Positions 35,210 to 42,509 of a DNA stretch of 64,000 nucleotides are shown one piece after another. How positions within the stretch are numbered: position 1 is the stretch's first letter; each line of letters starts with the position of its first letter. Made by a program: the position numbers and the translations under genes. This stretch comes from Elusimicrobiota bacterium (GTDB lineage Bacteria; Elusimicrobiota; Elusimicrobia; Elusimicrobiales; UBA9959). The notes under the pieces are model-generated. The model did not search any database. It worked only from the letters and a program-made list of their open reading frames with translations, and had not been told where the DNA came from. Location of the stretch: assembly GCA_003482905.1 (NCBI GenBank), contig DMXM01000006.1, positions 1 through 64,000 of the forward strand, in the 5' to 3' direction.

Positions 35210-35443
35210 TCAGCGGTGGTGGTAATGGGCGGTGTAGGCGTCCACCAGGGTGCGGATCATGCGCTGGTATTTGGTGTGGTGCCGCCTGGCCTGGTCCTTG
35301 AAGAATTTAACGCTGGACCTGCTCAGGGCGATGGTCACCTTCACGGTGTCCTCCGGAACCGCAAGAGAGCCGGGAGGAGGAAGGAAATCCCTCACTTTTA
35401 TAAGCCTTCCGGCGGGCATATCAGGGTCTGTTGTCTTTCTCAT
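35210..35443 (-). CDS. brnA: BrnA-like antitoxin
   Basis: A 77-residue protein. The C-terminal half is a ribbon-helix-helix (VKVTIALSRSSVKFFKDQAR then TKYQRMIRTLVDAYTAHY), as in BrnA/CopG antitoxins. It neutralises the RNase toxin BrnT and usually represses the shared promoter. Its start overlaps the 3' end of the brnT-like gene by 23 bp, the standard toxin-first order of this module. Confidence 0.85.
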   Translation of the reverse strand: MRKTTDPDMPAGRLIKVRDFLPPPGSLAVPEDTVKVTIALSRSSVKFFKDQARRHHTKYQRMIRTLVDAYTAHYHHR

Positions 35444-35711
35444 AATATTTCATCCCCTTTCTCCAGCAGCCGGCGCCAATTATACGTATGGTGCCGGCAC
35501 GGTACGTGAACCGGACCGTCAAGATCCTTCCTTCCACTTCGCCTATACAGAAGAACCTGGGCTCCTCCTCGCTGTGTTTTTCGTCGGTGTAGATCCCCCT
35601 TTTGGGGTCTCTGAACGCTTTTGCGGCCGTTGAGAAATCTACGCCGTGCTTCTCCACGTTCTCACGTTCCTTCTTCCCGTCCCATGTGAAGCCGGTAAGG
35701 TTACCCGTCAT
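35421..35711 (-). CDS. brnT: BrnT-like ribonuclease toxin
   Basis: A 96-residue protein with the BrnT pattern: FTWDGKKERENVEKHGVDFS, then AAKAFRDPKRGIYTDEKHSEEEPRF, where the acidic loop is typical, and LTVRFTYRAGTIRIIGA. BrnT is a small RelE-fold RNase that blocks translation. GAGGT precedes ATG 35711 with 8-nt spacing, and a TTGACA lies further upstream (about 35735-35740). It is toxin-first with the RHH antitoxin overlapping downstream. Type II toxin-antitoxin module. Confidence 0.88.
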   Translation of the reverse strand: MTGNLTGFTWDGKKERENVEKHGVDFSTAAKAFRDPKRGIYTDEKHSEEEPRFFCIGEVEGRILTVRFTYRAGTIRIIGAGCWRKGMKYYEKDNRP

Positions 35712-35767
35712 GATAGTTTACCTCGCGTATGGCTTGTTGTCAATACTTTTATATGTATTTTAAGCCC

Positions 35768-36442
35768 CTATATCAGGCCTTTTTGTTTGAAGCTCATGAA
35801 GCCTTCGCGCGTGACTATCACGTGATCCAGCACTTCTATACCCAATAGCTTGCCGGCCTGGGCCAGGCGCTTGGTGAGGGACAGGTCCTCGTCCGAGGGC
35901 TCCAGGCAGCCGGAGGGGTGGTTGTGCGCCACTATCACGCTGGCGGCCAGGTTCTTTACCGCCGGCTCGAACACCTCGCGCGGGTGCACCAGGTTGTAGT
36001 TCAGCGTGCCTATGGAGACTATGTCGCGCTTTATTTCCTGATTACGCGTGTCCAGGTAGAACACTATAAAATGCTCCTTTTTCTGGTCGCGCAAGTCGCG
36101 CAGTTCCTCCCAGATATCCCGCGGCTTCAGGTAGATGCCCGCTTTCTTGCCGTTAAGAAAACGCCGCCCCAGCTCGAAGGCGGCCATTATTTCGCAGCTG
36201 CGGGCGGGGCCCAGGCCGGGCGCGGCGCGCAGTTCCGCGAAGCCGGCCTTGGCGATGTCCCCGTGGCCGAACCTTTTGAGGATATCCGCCGCCAGGTCCA
36301 GAACGTTCCTGCCGCGCGCGCCGGTGCGCAGTATTATGGCCAGCAGTTCCTCGTCGGCCAGTTTCTCTGGGCCGTAGCGCATCATCTTCTCGCGCGGCCG
36401 CTCCACCCTGGGCATGTCCTGTATCGCTCCTGCGCCTTTCAT
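35768..36442 (-). CDS. radC: RadC-family JAMM/MPN+ protein
   Basis: A 224-residue RadC protein. The N-terminal helix-hairpin-helix region (ERPREKMMRYGPEKLADEELLA) is followed by the JAMM metalloprotease-like domain with VIVAHNHPSGCLEPSDEDLSLT, which contains the HxH...D zinc ligands. Despite the name, a direct DNA-repair role is not established. Start ATG 36442 has GGGGGG 4 nt upstream; the longer frame to 36496 runs through the CGACAC repeat and is rejected. Confidence 0.95.
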   Translation of the reverse strand: MKGAGAIQDMPRVERPREKMMRYGPEKLADEELLAIILRTGARGRNVLDLAADILKRFGHGDIAKAGFAELRAAPGLGPARSCEIMAAFELGRRFLNGKKAGIYLKPRDIWEELRDLRDQKKEHFIVFYLDTRNQEIKRDIVSIGTLNYNLVHPREVFEPAVKNLAASVIVAHNHPSGCLEPSDEDLSLTKRLAQAGKLLGIEVLDHVIVTREGFMSFKQKGLI

Positions 36443-36470
36443 AAGCCCCCCTTTGTCCTCCAGCGTTTCA

Positions 36471-36512
36471 AATAGCATAGCAGACAAACCCGACACCGTA
36501 GTGTCGCGTTAG
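36471..36512. repeat. Family A repeat (CGACAC dyad plus AATAGCATAGCAGA), copy upstream of radC
   Basis: AATAGCATAGCAGA at 36472-36485 is followed by the dyad CGACAC-CGTA-GTGTCG (36491-36506). On the minus strand the flank reads TCTGCTATGCTATT, an extended -10-like element that could start the radC transcript. Related copies are at 40054-40101 and 54204-54250. Confidence 0.75.
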
Positions 36513-36538
36513 TTTTGGAATTTTGTATTATAAAAGGC

Positions 36539-37231
36539 ATGGCGGATCCGATAGAAATTAAACATTTCGAAATTTACGCGCCGGTACGCAATACCATAAA
36601 CAAGGCGCTCGGCGTGGTGGTGAAAACGGCCGGCGACAATATCACCGTGCAGCCGCTGACCGGCGACCGGCTGACTTTCCGCGCCCAGTACCTGGCCCCC
36701 GCCACCGCCGACGAGACCGCCGCCCTGCTGGACCTTATCACCCGCCTTAAAGTAGAGGAAGAGAACCGCCTTAAAGCCAAAACCATGAAGGTGGACCCGG
36801 CCCTGGTAAGGGAAGAATTCGACAAATTCGTGCGCCATATAGCGGCGCGCTACCCCAAGTCAGCCGAAACCTTCATGGAATTCTGGGGGGAGATTATGGC
36901 GGCCGCCGGCGATTTTCCGGGCCAGACCTGGGAAATGAAGCCGAACACCGCCAAGACCCCCGGCCCGGTGCTGAAGATCTACAACCCGGCCACCGAGAAA
37001 TGGGTATATTGCCTTGCGCTGCTGGCCGGCTGGGGACTGCGCATGGAGGTAAAAAAGGAATTCCTCCCGCCGGGGACGGAAAGCCTGTTCCCCATAGACC
37101 ACGCCATGTTCGGCGCGGGCCGCGCCGTTGAAATAGTCTACCGCGACTTTACCCCCGAAAAACGCAAACCCTACGCCGACTGCGTAAAAGCCATATACGC
37201 CGCCGCGCATAAACCCGAAAGTCCCCAATAA
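36539..37231 (+). CDS. Protein of unknown function
   Basis: A 230-residue soluble protein I do not recognise. The N-terminal 80 residues look like a small beta domain (IEIKHFEIYAPVRNTINKAL, VVVKTAGDNITVQPLTGD), followed by a charged helix and a C-terminal domain rich in Trp/Tyr (TWEMKPNTAKTPGPVLKIYN, WVYCLALLAGWGLRMEVKKE). There is no signal peptide or membrane segment. A TATTAT-like box sits 7 bp before ATG 36539. It lies between divergent radC and a convergent Pif1-WYL helicase; no operon partner. Confidence 0.75.
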   Translation: MADPIEIKHFEIYAPVRNTINKALGVVVKTAGDNITVQPLTGDRLTFRAQYLAPATADETAALLDLITRLKVEEENRLKAKTMKVDPALVREEFDKFVRHIAARYPKSAETFMEFWGEIMAAAGDFPGQTWEMKPNTAKTPGPVLKIYNPATEKWVYCLALLAGWGLRMEVKKEFLPPGTESLFPIDHAMFGAGRAVEIVYRDFTPEKRKPYADCVKAIYAAAHKPESPQ

Positions 37232-37238
37232 AGCGCGC

Positions 37239-38825
37239 CTACCGCGCCACGGCCTTCATATCAAGTATGCGGTCCACGCGGAACATACGGCGGCCGCCCC
37301 TCATCAGGCATTCGGCTTCCAGGCCGGTGAATTTTTTATCCATATAACTGCGGTCGCCCACCGCCAGCGGCCTTACGCGCCGGCGGCTCTTTTCGTCGGC
37401 CGCTTTAAGGTAGGTTATATCAAGGCAGTGGCCGTCCTTTATGGCGGCCTCTATCATTTTTATCTTGTCGGCCAGCGGCATGGCGGCCTCGCTGGCGCCG
37501 TACTGGTGGCCGGTGACATAGCGCACTATGCGCCAGTCCGTCATCACGTCCGCCGGCCGCACCGCGCGCGCCAGGGAGATCCCCTCCAGCGCCGTACAGC
37601 GGCTTAAGGCCACATATGTCTGCCCGGAGGCGAAAACCCGCCGGCCCAGGTCTATTACTACGCGCTGAAATGTCTTGCCCTGGCTTTTATGTATGGTGAC
37701 GCCCCAGGCCAGCTTAAGCGGGTACTGCGTAAAAGTGCCGGCGGTCTCGGTCTTTATTTTTTTAGCCTCGGCGTCGAAGGTGAAATGGAACAGCTCCCAG
37801 GCGTGCGGCTCCACCGGCTCCACGGAGCCGTCGGCCAGGCGCACGTGGATAACGTCGGGCTCCCCTTCCGGCCCTTTCATTATGTCCTGTACGGCGGCCA
37901 TGGTGCCGTTCACCCAGCGGCCGTCGGGGTCGTTGTTCAGCATCATCACCTGGGCCCCCGCCTTCAGGTGCAGCTCGTCGTCGGCCGGGTACACGTCCCG
38001 CGTAAAAGCACCGGTTATTTGGGCCTTGTAAACGTGGGAGCGGCCGTCAATGGAGCGCAGGCGCTCGTTGTTGATCTCCGCGGCGTCGGCGTTGGTGGTG
38101 AGCAGGCGCACTATAAGGCCGCGGCCGCCGGTCTCCACGTCGGCCCCCACCCGCCGGTTCAGGGCCGCCAGCTGGGCCGCGCTCACGCGGTTGTTCCTTA
38201 TGGCGTTAAGTATGTCTATGAAGCCCTGGTCCTTCTGGCGGTAGATCTTCTCCAGTTCCAGGTAATCCAGGCCGGTATCGGCGAACGCCTTTGCGTTGAA
38301 GAAATAAGGCCCCGGGTAAAAAGTCGAGAACAGCTCACGCTCGGCCCCGGTGACCACCGGCGGCAGCTGGTAAAGGTCCCCGAACAATATAAGCTGCGCC
38401 CCGCCGAACGGCGCCCCCGGTTGGCGGCCGTTGAGGCGCATGAAAGAATCCACGCAGTCCATCAGGTCCGCCCTCACCATGGAGGCCTCGTCTATAACTA
38501 TGGCATCCAGCGCCCTGTAAACTTCGGCTTCTTTTTTTCTGGCCCTTCTTACTTTATCCGGCGTGGTGCCCGGCTTGAAACGGAAAAAGGAATGTATGGT
38601 CTCGCCGCCCACGTTAAGGGCGGCCACCCCCGTGGGGGCCAGCACCACTATTTTCCTTGAGGTATGGGCGCGGAAATAGCGCAGCAGAGTGCTTTTGCCC
38701 GTGCCGGCCTTGCCCGTAACAAAAACATTGCGGCTGCCATGCTGCAGCAGGTGCAGGGCCTTCGAGAATTGATCGTTAAATTCTATTTCCGTTTCTTCGT
38801 CCATGAACGCCTTAAATTCTATCAT
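37239..38825 (-). CDS. Pif1/RecD-like superfamily 1 helicase with C-terminal WYL domain
   Basis: A 528-residue ATPase. Walker A is VTGKAGTGKST (about residues 36-46), Walker B VIDEASMV, followed by an SF1B helicase core ending HKSQGKTFQRVVIDLG and YVALSRCTALEGISL, as in Pif1/RecD2. Residues about 440-528 (MIEAAIKDGHCLDITYLKAA, VRPLAV, MFRVDRILDM) match the WYL ligand-binding domain pattern. WYL domains sense nucleic acids or nucleotides and occur in phage-defence regulators. ATG 38825 is chosen because the upstream extension runs through a family C repeat. Monocistronic, converging with the unknown gene at 36539. Confidence 0.9.
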   Translation of the reverse strand: MIEFKAFMDEETEIEFNDQFSKALHLLQHGSRNVFVTGKAGTGKSTLLRYFRAHTSRKIVVLAPTGVAALNVGGETIHSFFRFKPGTTPDKVRRARKKEAEVYRALDAIVIDEASMVRADLMDCVDSFMRLNGRQPGAPFGGAQLILFGDLYQLPPVVTGAERELFSTFYPGPYFFNAKAFADTGLDYLELEKIYRQKDQGFIDILNAIRNNRVSAAQLAALNRRVGADVETGGRGLIVRLLTTNADAAEINNERLRSIDGRSHVYKAQITGAFTRDVYPADDELHLKAGAQVMMLNNDPDGRWVNGTMAAVQDIMKGPEGEPDVIHVRLADGSVEPVEPHAWELFHFTFDAEAKKIKTETAGTFTQYPLKLAWGVTIHKSQGKTFQRVVIDLGRRVFASGQTYVALSRCTALEGISLARAVRPADVMTDWRIVRYVTGHQYGASEAAMPLADKIKMIEAAIKDGHCLDITYLKAADEKSRRRVRPLAVGDRSYMDKKFTGLEAECLMRGGRRMFRVDRILDMKAVAR

Positions 38826-38879
38826 TTGCCGCAAACCGGCGCTTCCCGCCGAAATGAACAATTGGCTGTATGGGTCTTT

Positions 38880-38909
38880 GGGCCTATACGCGTATAGGTC
38901 CTTAGGCCC
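38880..38909. repeat. Palindromic repeat, family C, copy 2 with 8-bp internal duplication
   Basis: Same as 30908-30935 but with CGCGTATA inserted, creating the perfect 16-bp palindrome CCTATACGCGTATAGG at 38883-38898 inside outer arms GGGCCTA/TAGGCCC. It lies in the region upstream of the Pif1-WYL helicase. Confidence 0.7.
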
Positions 38910-38959
38910 TTGAGCAATATCAATACTGGCGGTAAGGTATATCCAAGCTGCTGTGTAAT

Positions 38960-39045
38960 CCCCGGGATCGGCCGGGGAGCATCCACCTCCGGACCTCAAT
39001 CCGGATTCACCACGGCAGGACCCCAGGCTAGACGCGGAGGTGGAT
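38960..39045 (+). promoter_or_regulatory. Candidate translational switch: stem that masks the ribosome site
   Basis: ATCCACCTCCG (38981-38991) is perfectly complementary to CGGAGGTGGAT (39035-39045), which contains the GGAGGT ribosome site of the gene starting at 39046. TCCGGA at 38988-38993 can instead pair with TCCGGA at 39000-39005, which would free the ribosome site. A separate 6-bp hairpin CCCCGG/CCGGGG (38960-38977) lies just upstream. I do not recognise a known riboswitch class. Confidence 0.5.
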
Positions 39046-40029
39046 ATGCATCATGTGACCAGGCCCCCCCAGACACCCGCAGCTTTCAAAGCCCTGATTT
39101 CCGCCTTATTCCTTTTTTTATCCATATTCCATTTTGCCCCCAAGGCCGGCGCCCAGGCTTTCAGCCAGCTGATGGCGGTTTCCCCCGCCATAGACCTCCC
39201 CTACGCCCCGGCCCCGGCGCACGCCACCGTATATACGGCCGCCCCCGGCCTTAACGTTTACTTCCTTAACGTAGGCCAGGGCGACGCCATATATATTGAA
39301 CTGCCCGGCGGCCAGACCGCCCTTATAGACGGCGGCCCCTCCGGCTCCGCCAGCGGGCCCCTGGCCCAGTTCCTTGCCGAAAAGAAAGTCTCCAATATAG
39401 ACCATGTAGTGCTCACCCACCCCCATTCGGACCATTATAACGGCCTGCAGTACGTTTTTTCCAATATCCAGGTCGGCCATTTCTACGACACCCGCATGGA
39501 GAACAAGAACGCCACCGGGGACAATACCCTGCGCTCCCTGGCCGGCAGCCTTAAAGTTCCCACCTTCTACCCGGCCGCCGGCGACCACCTGAACTGGGGC
39601 GAAGGGCTCGACGTAAAAGTTTTTAACGCCTGCCCCGAGGCGGCGGAAAGCTCCAACAGCAACGCCATTAACAACTGCTCCATCACCCTCAAGATCACCT
39701 ATCAGAATTCTTCCATTCTGCTCACCGGCGACACCCAGAACGACGCCGAGGCGCGCCTGGTGCAGCGCTACGGCGCCGAGCTTAAGGCCGACGCGCTTAA
39801 AGTGGGCCACCACGGCAGCAAATATTCCTCCACCGACATTTTCCTTAACGCGGTAAGGCCGGCGCGCGCCTACATAGAAGTTGGGCAGAACAATTACGGC
39901 CACCCCACCCAGGCCGCCCTGGACCGCCTGCTGAGGTCCGGCGCCAAGGTCTTCAGGACCGACCTGGACGGCATGCAGCAATTCACGGCGGAAGCCCCCT
40001 CCCTGCCCGCTGCCCTTCCGGCAGAATAA
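39046..40029 (+). CDS. Secreted ComEC/Rec2-like metallo-beta-lactamase-fold hydrolase
   Basis: A 327-residue exported protein. The signal peptide covers about residues 20-40 (LFLSIFHFAPKAGAQA), then a MBL-fold domain like the C-terminal domain of ComEC: VYFLNVGQGDAIYIELPGG, LTHPHSDHYNG (metal motif HxHxDH), ILLTGDTQNDAE and LKVGHHGSKYSS. ComEC domains of this type are thought to be nucleases for imported single-stranded DNA; here there is no membrane channel, so a secreted nuclease or phosphodiesterase is more likely. The start ATG 39046 has GGAGGT 4 nt upstream. A hairpin at 40068-40095 serves as its terminator. Confidence 0.88.
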   Translation: MHHVTRPPQTPAAFKALISALFLFLSIFHFAPKAGAQAFSQLMAVSPAIDLPYAPAPAHATVYTAAPGLNVYFLNVGQGDAIYIELPGGQTALIDGGPSGSASGPLAQFLAEKKVSNIDHVVLTHPHSDHYNGLQYVFSNIQVGHFYDTRMENKNATGDNTLRSLAGSLKVPTFYPAAGDHLNWGEGLDVKVFNACPEAAESSNSNAINNCSITLKITYQNSSILLTGDTQNDAEARLVQRYGAELKADALKVGHHGSKYSSTDIFLNAVRPARAYIEVGQNNYGHPTQAALDRLLRSGAKVFRTDLDGMQQFTAEAPSLPAALPAE

Positions 40030-40053
40030 TCCCGATCCCCAGTTCCTCATGCG

Positions 40054-40101
40054 AATAGCATAGCAGAGCAACGCGACACCGTAGTGTCGCGTTGCTTTTA
40101 T
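40054..40101 (+). repeat. Family A repeat (CGACAC dyad), copy acting as terminator
   Basis: AATAGCATAGCAGA (40054-40067) is followed by a perfect 12-bp stem GCAACGCGACAC/GTGTCGCGTTGC (40068-40079 and 40084-40095) with loop CGTA, and then TTTTATTT. It lies 24 bp after the ComEC-like gene's stop and has the form of a rho-independent terminator. Confidence 0.8.
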
Positions 40102-40104
40102 TTC

Positions 40105-40147
40105 GGGGCTCGCATTACCTATTCCAAAGAATAGGTAACGTGTCCCC
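40105..40147. repeat. Family B repeat (GGGGACACRTTACCTATT dyad), copy 1
   Basis: GGGGCTCGCATTACCTATTC (40105-40124) pairs with GAATAGGTAACGTGTCCCC (40129-40147), slightly imperfectly, around loop CAAA. It is the same family as 50167-50208, and the outer half matches the end of the element remnant at 54486-54505. Such hairpins resemble mobile-element or REP-type ends. Confidence 0.8.
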
Positions 40148-40155
40148 AAATACCG

Positions 40156-41388
40156 TTAGAAGCCTTTTATGAGCTGGTCCACGGCGGAGTAGTTGCCGGA
40201 GCCGCGCAGCGGGGTTATGGACGCGTCCACCGGCAGGCCGATGAACTCCGGCTTTTCGGTGAAGACCTCGGCGGCCTTAAGCACGCGGCCGGGCAGCACG
40301 GGAATGGTCTGCGTTACGCAGTGGATGGAGCCGCCGGCGGCGATGCTGTCGTCGGAGGGCACCGGCACCACGGTAACGCCGGGGATGCCCGCCTGGTAGG
40401 CGGCCCTGGCGGCGTTCTCCTCGGCCGGGCGGCCGGAATAAGAGGGGATTATGGCCACTTTATTTACTATCAGGGAGTTGGTATAGGTGTACCACACGCC
40501 GGAATCTTCCCAGCCTTTAACGGTTATCACCTTGAACGGCTCGCCGTCGGCGGCTTTGCGCCCCTTAAAGAAGGCGATGGCCTTTTCGGAATTGCTCTTG
40601 AAGGGCTCAGTGTCGGCCACCGAGATCAGCACCGTGTGGTCGTTAAGGAGCTTCATGAACATGTCTATGTGGCCCGTGCCGTCGGCGGGCTGGCCGGGGT
40701 AACCGGAGTAGTCGAAGGTGTAGATGTTCTTTACGCCGAAATAGGACTTAAGGATGGAATCCACCTGCTCCACGCTCTTGCCGGAGTTCCACAGGTAGGT
40801 GCGCTTGGTCATGTACAGATTGCCTTTGGAGTCCACCATCACGTTGCCGCCGTCCAGCACCAGCGGCATGCCGAACACGTCTATGCCCTTGGCGCGGCCC
40901 AGGTTGGCGGGAAGGGCGTCGTCGTTGCGGCGATACTGGTAATGGCGGTAAATGGTGTCCACTATGCCGGGGCGGTTCATGCCGGCGCTAAGGCCGAAGG
41001 GACCGTAGTCGCGCACCCACACGGTGTCTATGCGGGCGCTCACGCGGCTGTAGCTGGCGGCCGGCACGCCCTGTATGGAAGCCGGGGAAGCTACGCCCCA
41101 AAGCTGGGCGTTGCCGGGGCCGGTGACGGCGCGGCCTATGCCGGCCAGCATATCGGTATAACCGGCCCAGCCTATTACAACGGCGCCGACGGGTTCGTAT
41201 TCGGCGGGGATATGGAAGTCGGTCGGGGGCGCGGCTTTTGTCTGCGCCAATACCGGCGGTCTGCCGTCGGAATGTTCGCGCTTCTGGTCCACCCAGTTGG
41301 GAAGAGGATTGTTGAGGTCCAGGGCGAAAGCCCCGGAGGTGAATACGGTTAAAAATGAGAGCGAAAGAAAAACACGGGTTCTTTTCAT
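40156..41388 (-). CDS. Secreted agmatine deiminase/peptidylarginine deiminase family protein
   Basis: A 410-residue exported member of the PAD_porph/agmatine deiminase superfamily (guanidine-group modifying enzymes). Signal peptide is residues 1-22. The pentein-fold active site is visible: VRDYGPFG, GGNVMVDSKGN, DGTGHIDMFMKL (His/Asp) and GGSIHCVTQTIP with the nucleophilic Cys. Agmatine deiminases are normally cytosolic, while exported relatives such as the Porphyromonas enzyme citrullinate peptides; the signal peptide here favours the latter or uptake-linked arginine/agmatine hydrolysis. Monocistronic. Confidence 0.88.
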   Translation of the reverse strand: MKRTRVFLSLSFLTVFTSGAFALDLNNPLPNWVDQKREHSDGRPPVLAQTKAAPPTDFHIPAEYEPVGAVVIGWAGYTDMLAGIGRAVTGPGNAQLWGVASPASIQGVPAASYSRVSARIDTVWVRDYGPFGLSAGMNRPGIVDTIYRHYQYRRNDDALPANLGRAKGIDVFGMPLVLDGGNVMVDSKGNLYMTKRTYLWNSGKSVEQVDSILKSYFGVKNIYTFDYSGYPGQPADGTGHIDMFMKLLNDHTVLISVADTEPFKSNSEKAIAFFKGRKAADGEPFKVITVKGWEDSGVWYTYTNSLIVNKVAIIPSYSGRPAEENAARAAYQAGIPGVTVVPVPSDDSIAAGGSIHCVTQTIPVLPGRVLKAAEVFTEKPEFIGLPVDASITPLRGSGNYSAVDQLIKGF

Positions 41389-41475
41389 CTATTTCCGCCT
41401 TATATGCAGCACAGTCTGTGAAGACCGGCCGGGTTAGGCCGCGGCCGGGGTCTCATAATATAGATTGTAGATAAT

Positions 41476-41512
41476 GAATAAAAGAAGCGCATGGGCCCTA
41501 TTGCCCACGCGC
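41476..41512 (-). terminator. Rho-independent terminator after the PfkB kinase
   Basis: GCGCATGGGC (41487-41496) pairs with GCCCACGCGC (41503-41512), one mismatch, followed on the minus strand by TTCTTTTATTC. It is positioned 18 bp after the minus-strand stop at 41531. Confidence 0.85.
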
Positions 41513-41530
41513 CGGCTGGGCCTTTCGGGT

Positions 41531-42451
41531 TTATTTAACGTGCAGCGCGCCCACGTACTTATTGAAACGGGCCGAGATCTCGGGCTTGGACAGCCGGCCC
41601 ACGCGCTTTACGCTGAAATCTTCAACGCTGAAAGAGGACATGACAGTGCCGTAGGACATGGCGCGGCGGATCACGTTAAAATTCTTCCAGTCGGGGGCGG
41701 CGGCCAGATAGCCCATGAAGCCGCCGGCAAAGGTGTCGCCGGCGCCGGTGGGGTCCACCACCCTCTCTATCGGGTGGGCTGGAACGGAGAGGACGTTGTC
41801 CTTGAAGAACAGCATGGCGCCCGCGTCGCCGCGCTTTACCACTATGCCGCGCGGGCCCATCTTCATTATCAGCCGGGCCGCCTTTATAAGGTTGTACTCG
41901 CCGGTCAGCTGGCGGGCCTCTTCCTCGTTGACGAAGAGCATGTCCACTTTCTTGAGGAGCTTGAGCAGCGACGGTTTCTTGAGGGTGATCCAGTAATTCA
42001 TGGTGTCGCAGGCCACCAGGCGGGGACGCCCCATCTGGTCCAGCACGCCGCGCTGCAGGTCGGGGTCGATATTGGCCAGGAACAGCACGCCGCAGCGGGC
42101 GTGGTCGGCGTTGAGCTTGGGCTTGAACTGCTCGAAAACGTTGAGGTGGGTGGCTATGGTGGTGGCGTTCTTGAAATCCTGGTCGTACTTGCCCTTCCAA
42201 TGGAAGGTCTTGCCGGGCAGAACTTCCATGCCCTCAAGGCAGATATTACGGCGCTTAAGAAAACGGCGGAAAGGCGCGGGGAAATCCTCCCCAACCACGC
42301 CCAACATCTTTACCGGGGTGAACTGCGAAGCTGAAAGGGAGAAGTGCACGGCCGAACCGCCCAGCGCCCTGGTAGTGCTGCCGTGTATGGTCTTAACGGA
42401 GTCGAGCGCCACGGAACCCACCACCAGAATAGTATTCTTCATAAGTTGCAA
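41531..42451 (-). CDS. PfkB-family carbohydrate/nucleoside kinase
   Basis: A 306-residue ribokinase-fold kinase. The N-terminal ILVVGSVALDSV and GGSAVHFSLSASQF contact the sugar. The C-terminal signature VDPTGAGDTFAGGFMGYLA holds the catalytic Asp in GAGD and the anion hole. It phosphorylates a sugar or nucleoside with ATP; substrate not predictable, though the GSA-HF N-terminal pattern occurs in bacterial adenosine/ribokinase-like proteins. A TTG start at 42451 has GGGAG 6 nt upstream; ATG 42442 is the alternative. It follows the NadR-like gene by 58 bp on the same strand. Confidence 0.9.
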   Translation of the reverse strand: MQLMKNTILVVGSVALDSVKTIHGSTTRALGGSAVHFSLSASQFTPVKMLGVVGEDFPAPFRRFLKRRNICLEGMEVLPGKTFHWKGKYDQDFKNATTIATHLNVFEQFKPKLNADHARCGVLFLANIDPDLQRGVLDQMGRPRLVACDTMNYWITLKKPSLLKLLKKVDMLFVNEEEARQLTGEYNLIKAARLIMKMGPRGIVVKRGDAGAMLFFKDNVLSVPAHPIERVVDPTGAGDTFAGGFMGYLAAAPDWKNFNVIRRAMSYGTVMSSFSVEDFSVKRVGRLSKPEISARFNKYVGALHVK

Positions 42452-42509
42452 AGCAGCTCCCTTTAGGACTTATAATACCAAAATTGAAAGAGGCGGTCTA
42501 AAACCGGGG

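Noticed and set aside
36471..36512. SOS (LexA) box upstream of radC
   Set aside because: Kept only as a hypothesis: a third copy is a terminator far from any repair gene, so a repeat family is the simpler reading.
38960..39045. Known riboswitch (c-di-GMP, SAM, THF classes considered)
   Set aside because: Conserved core nucleotides of those classes are not visible; only the masking stem is supported.
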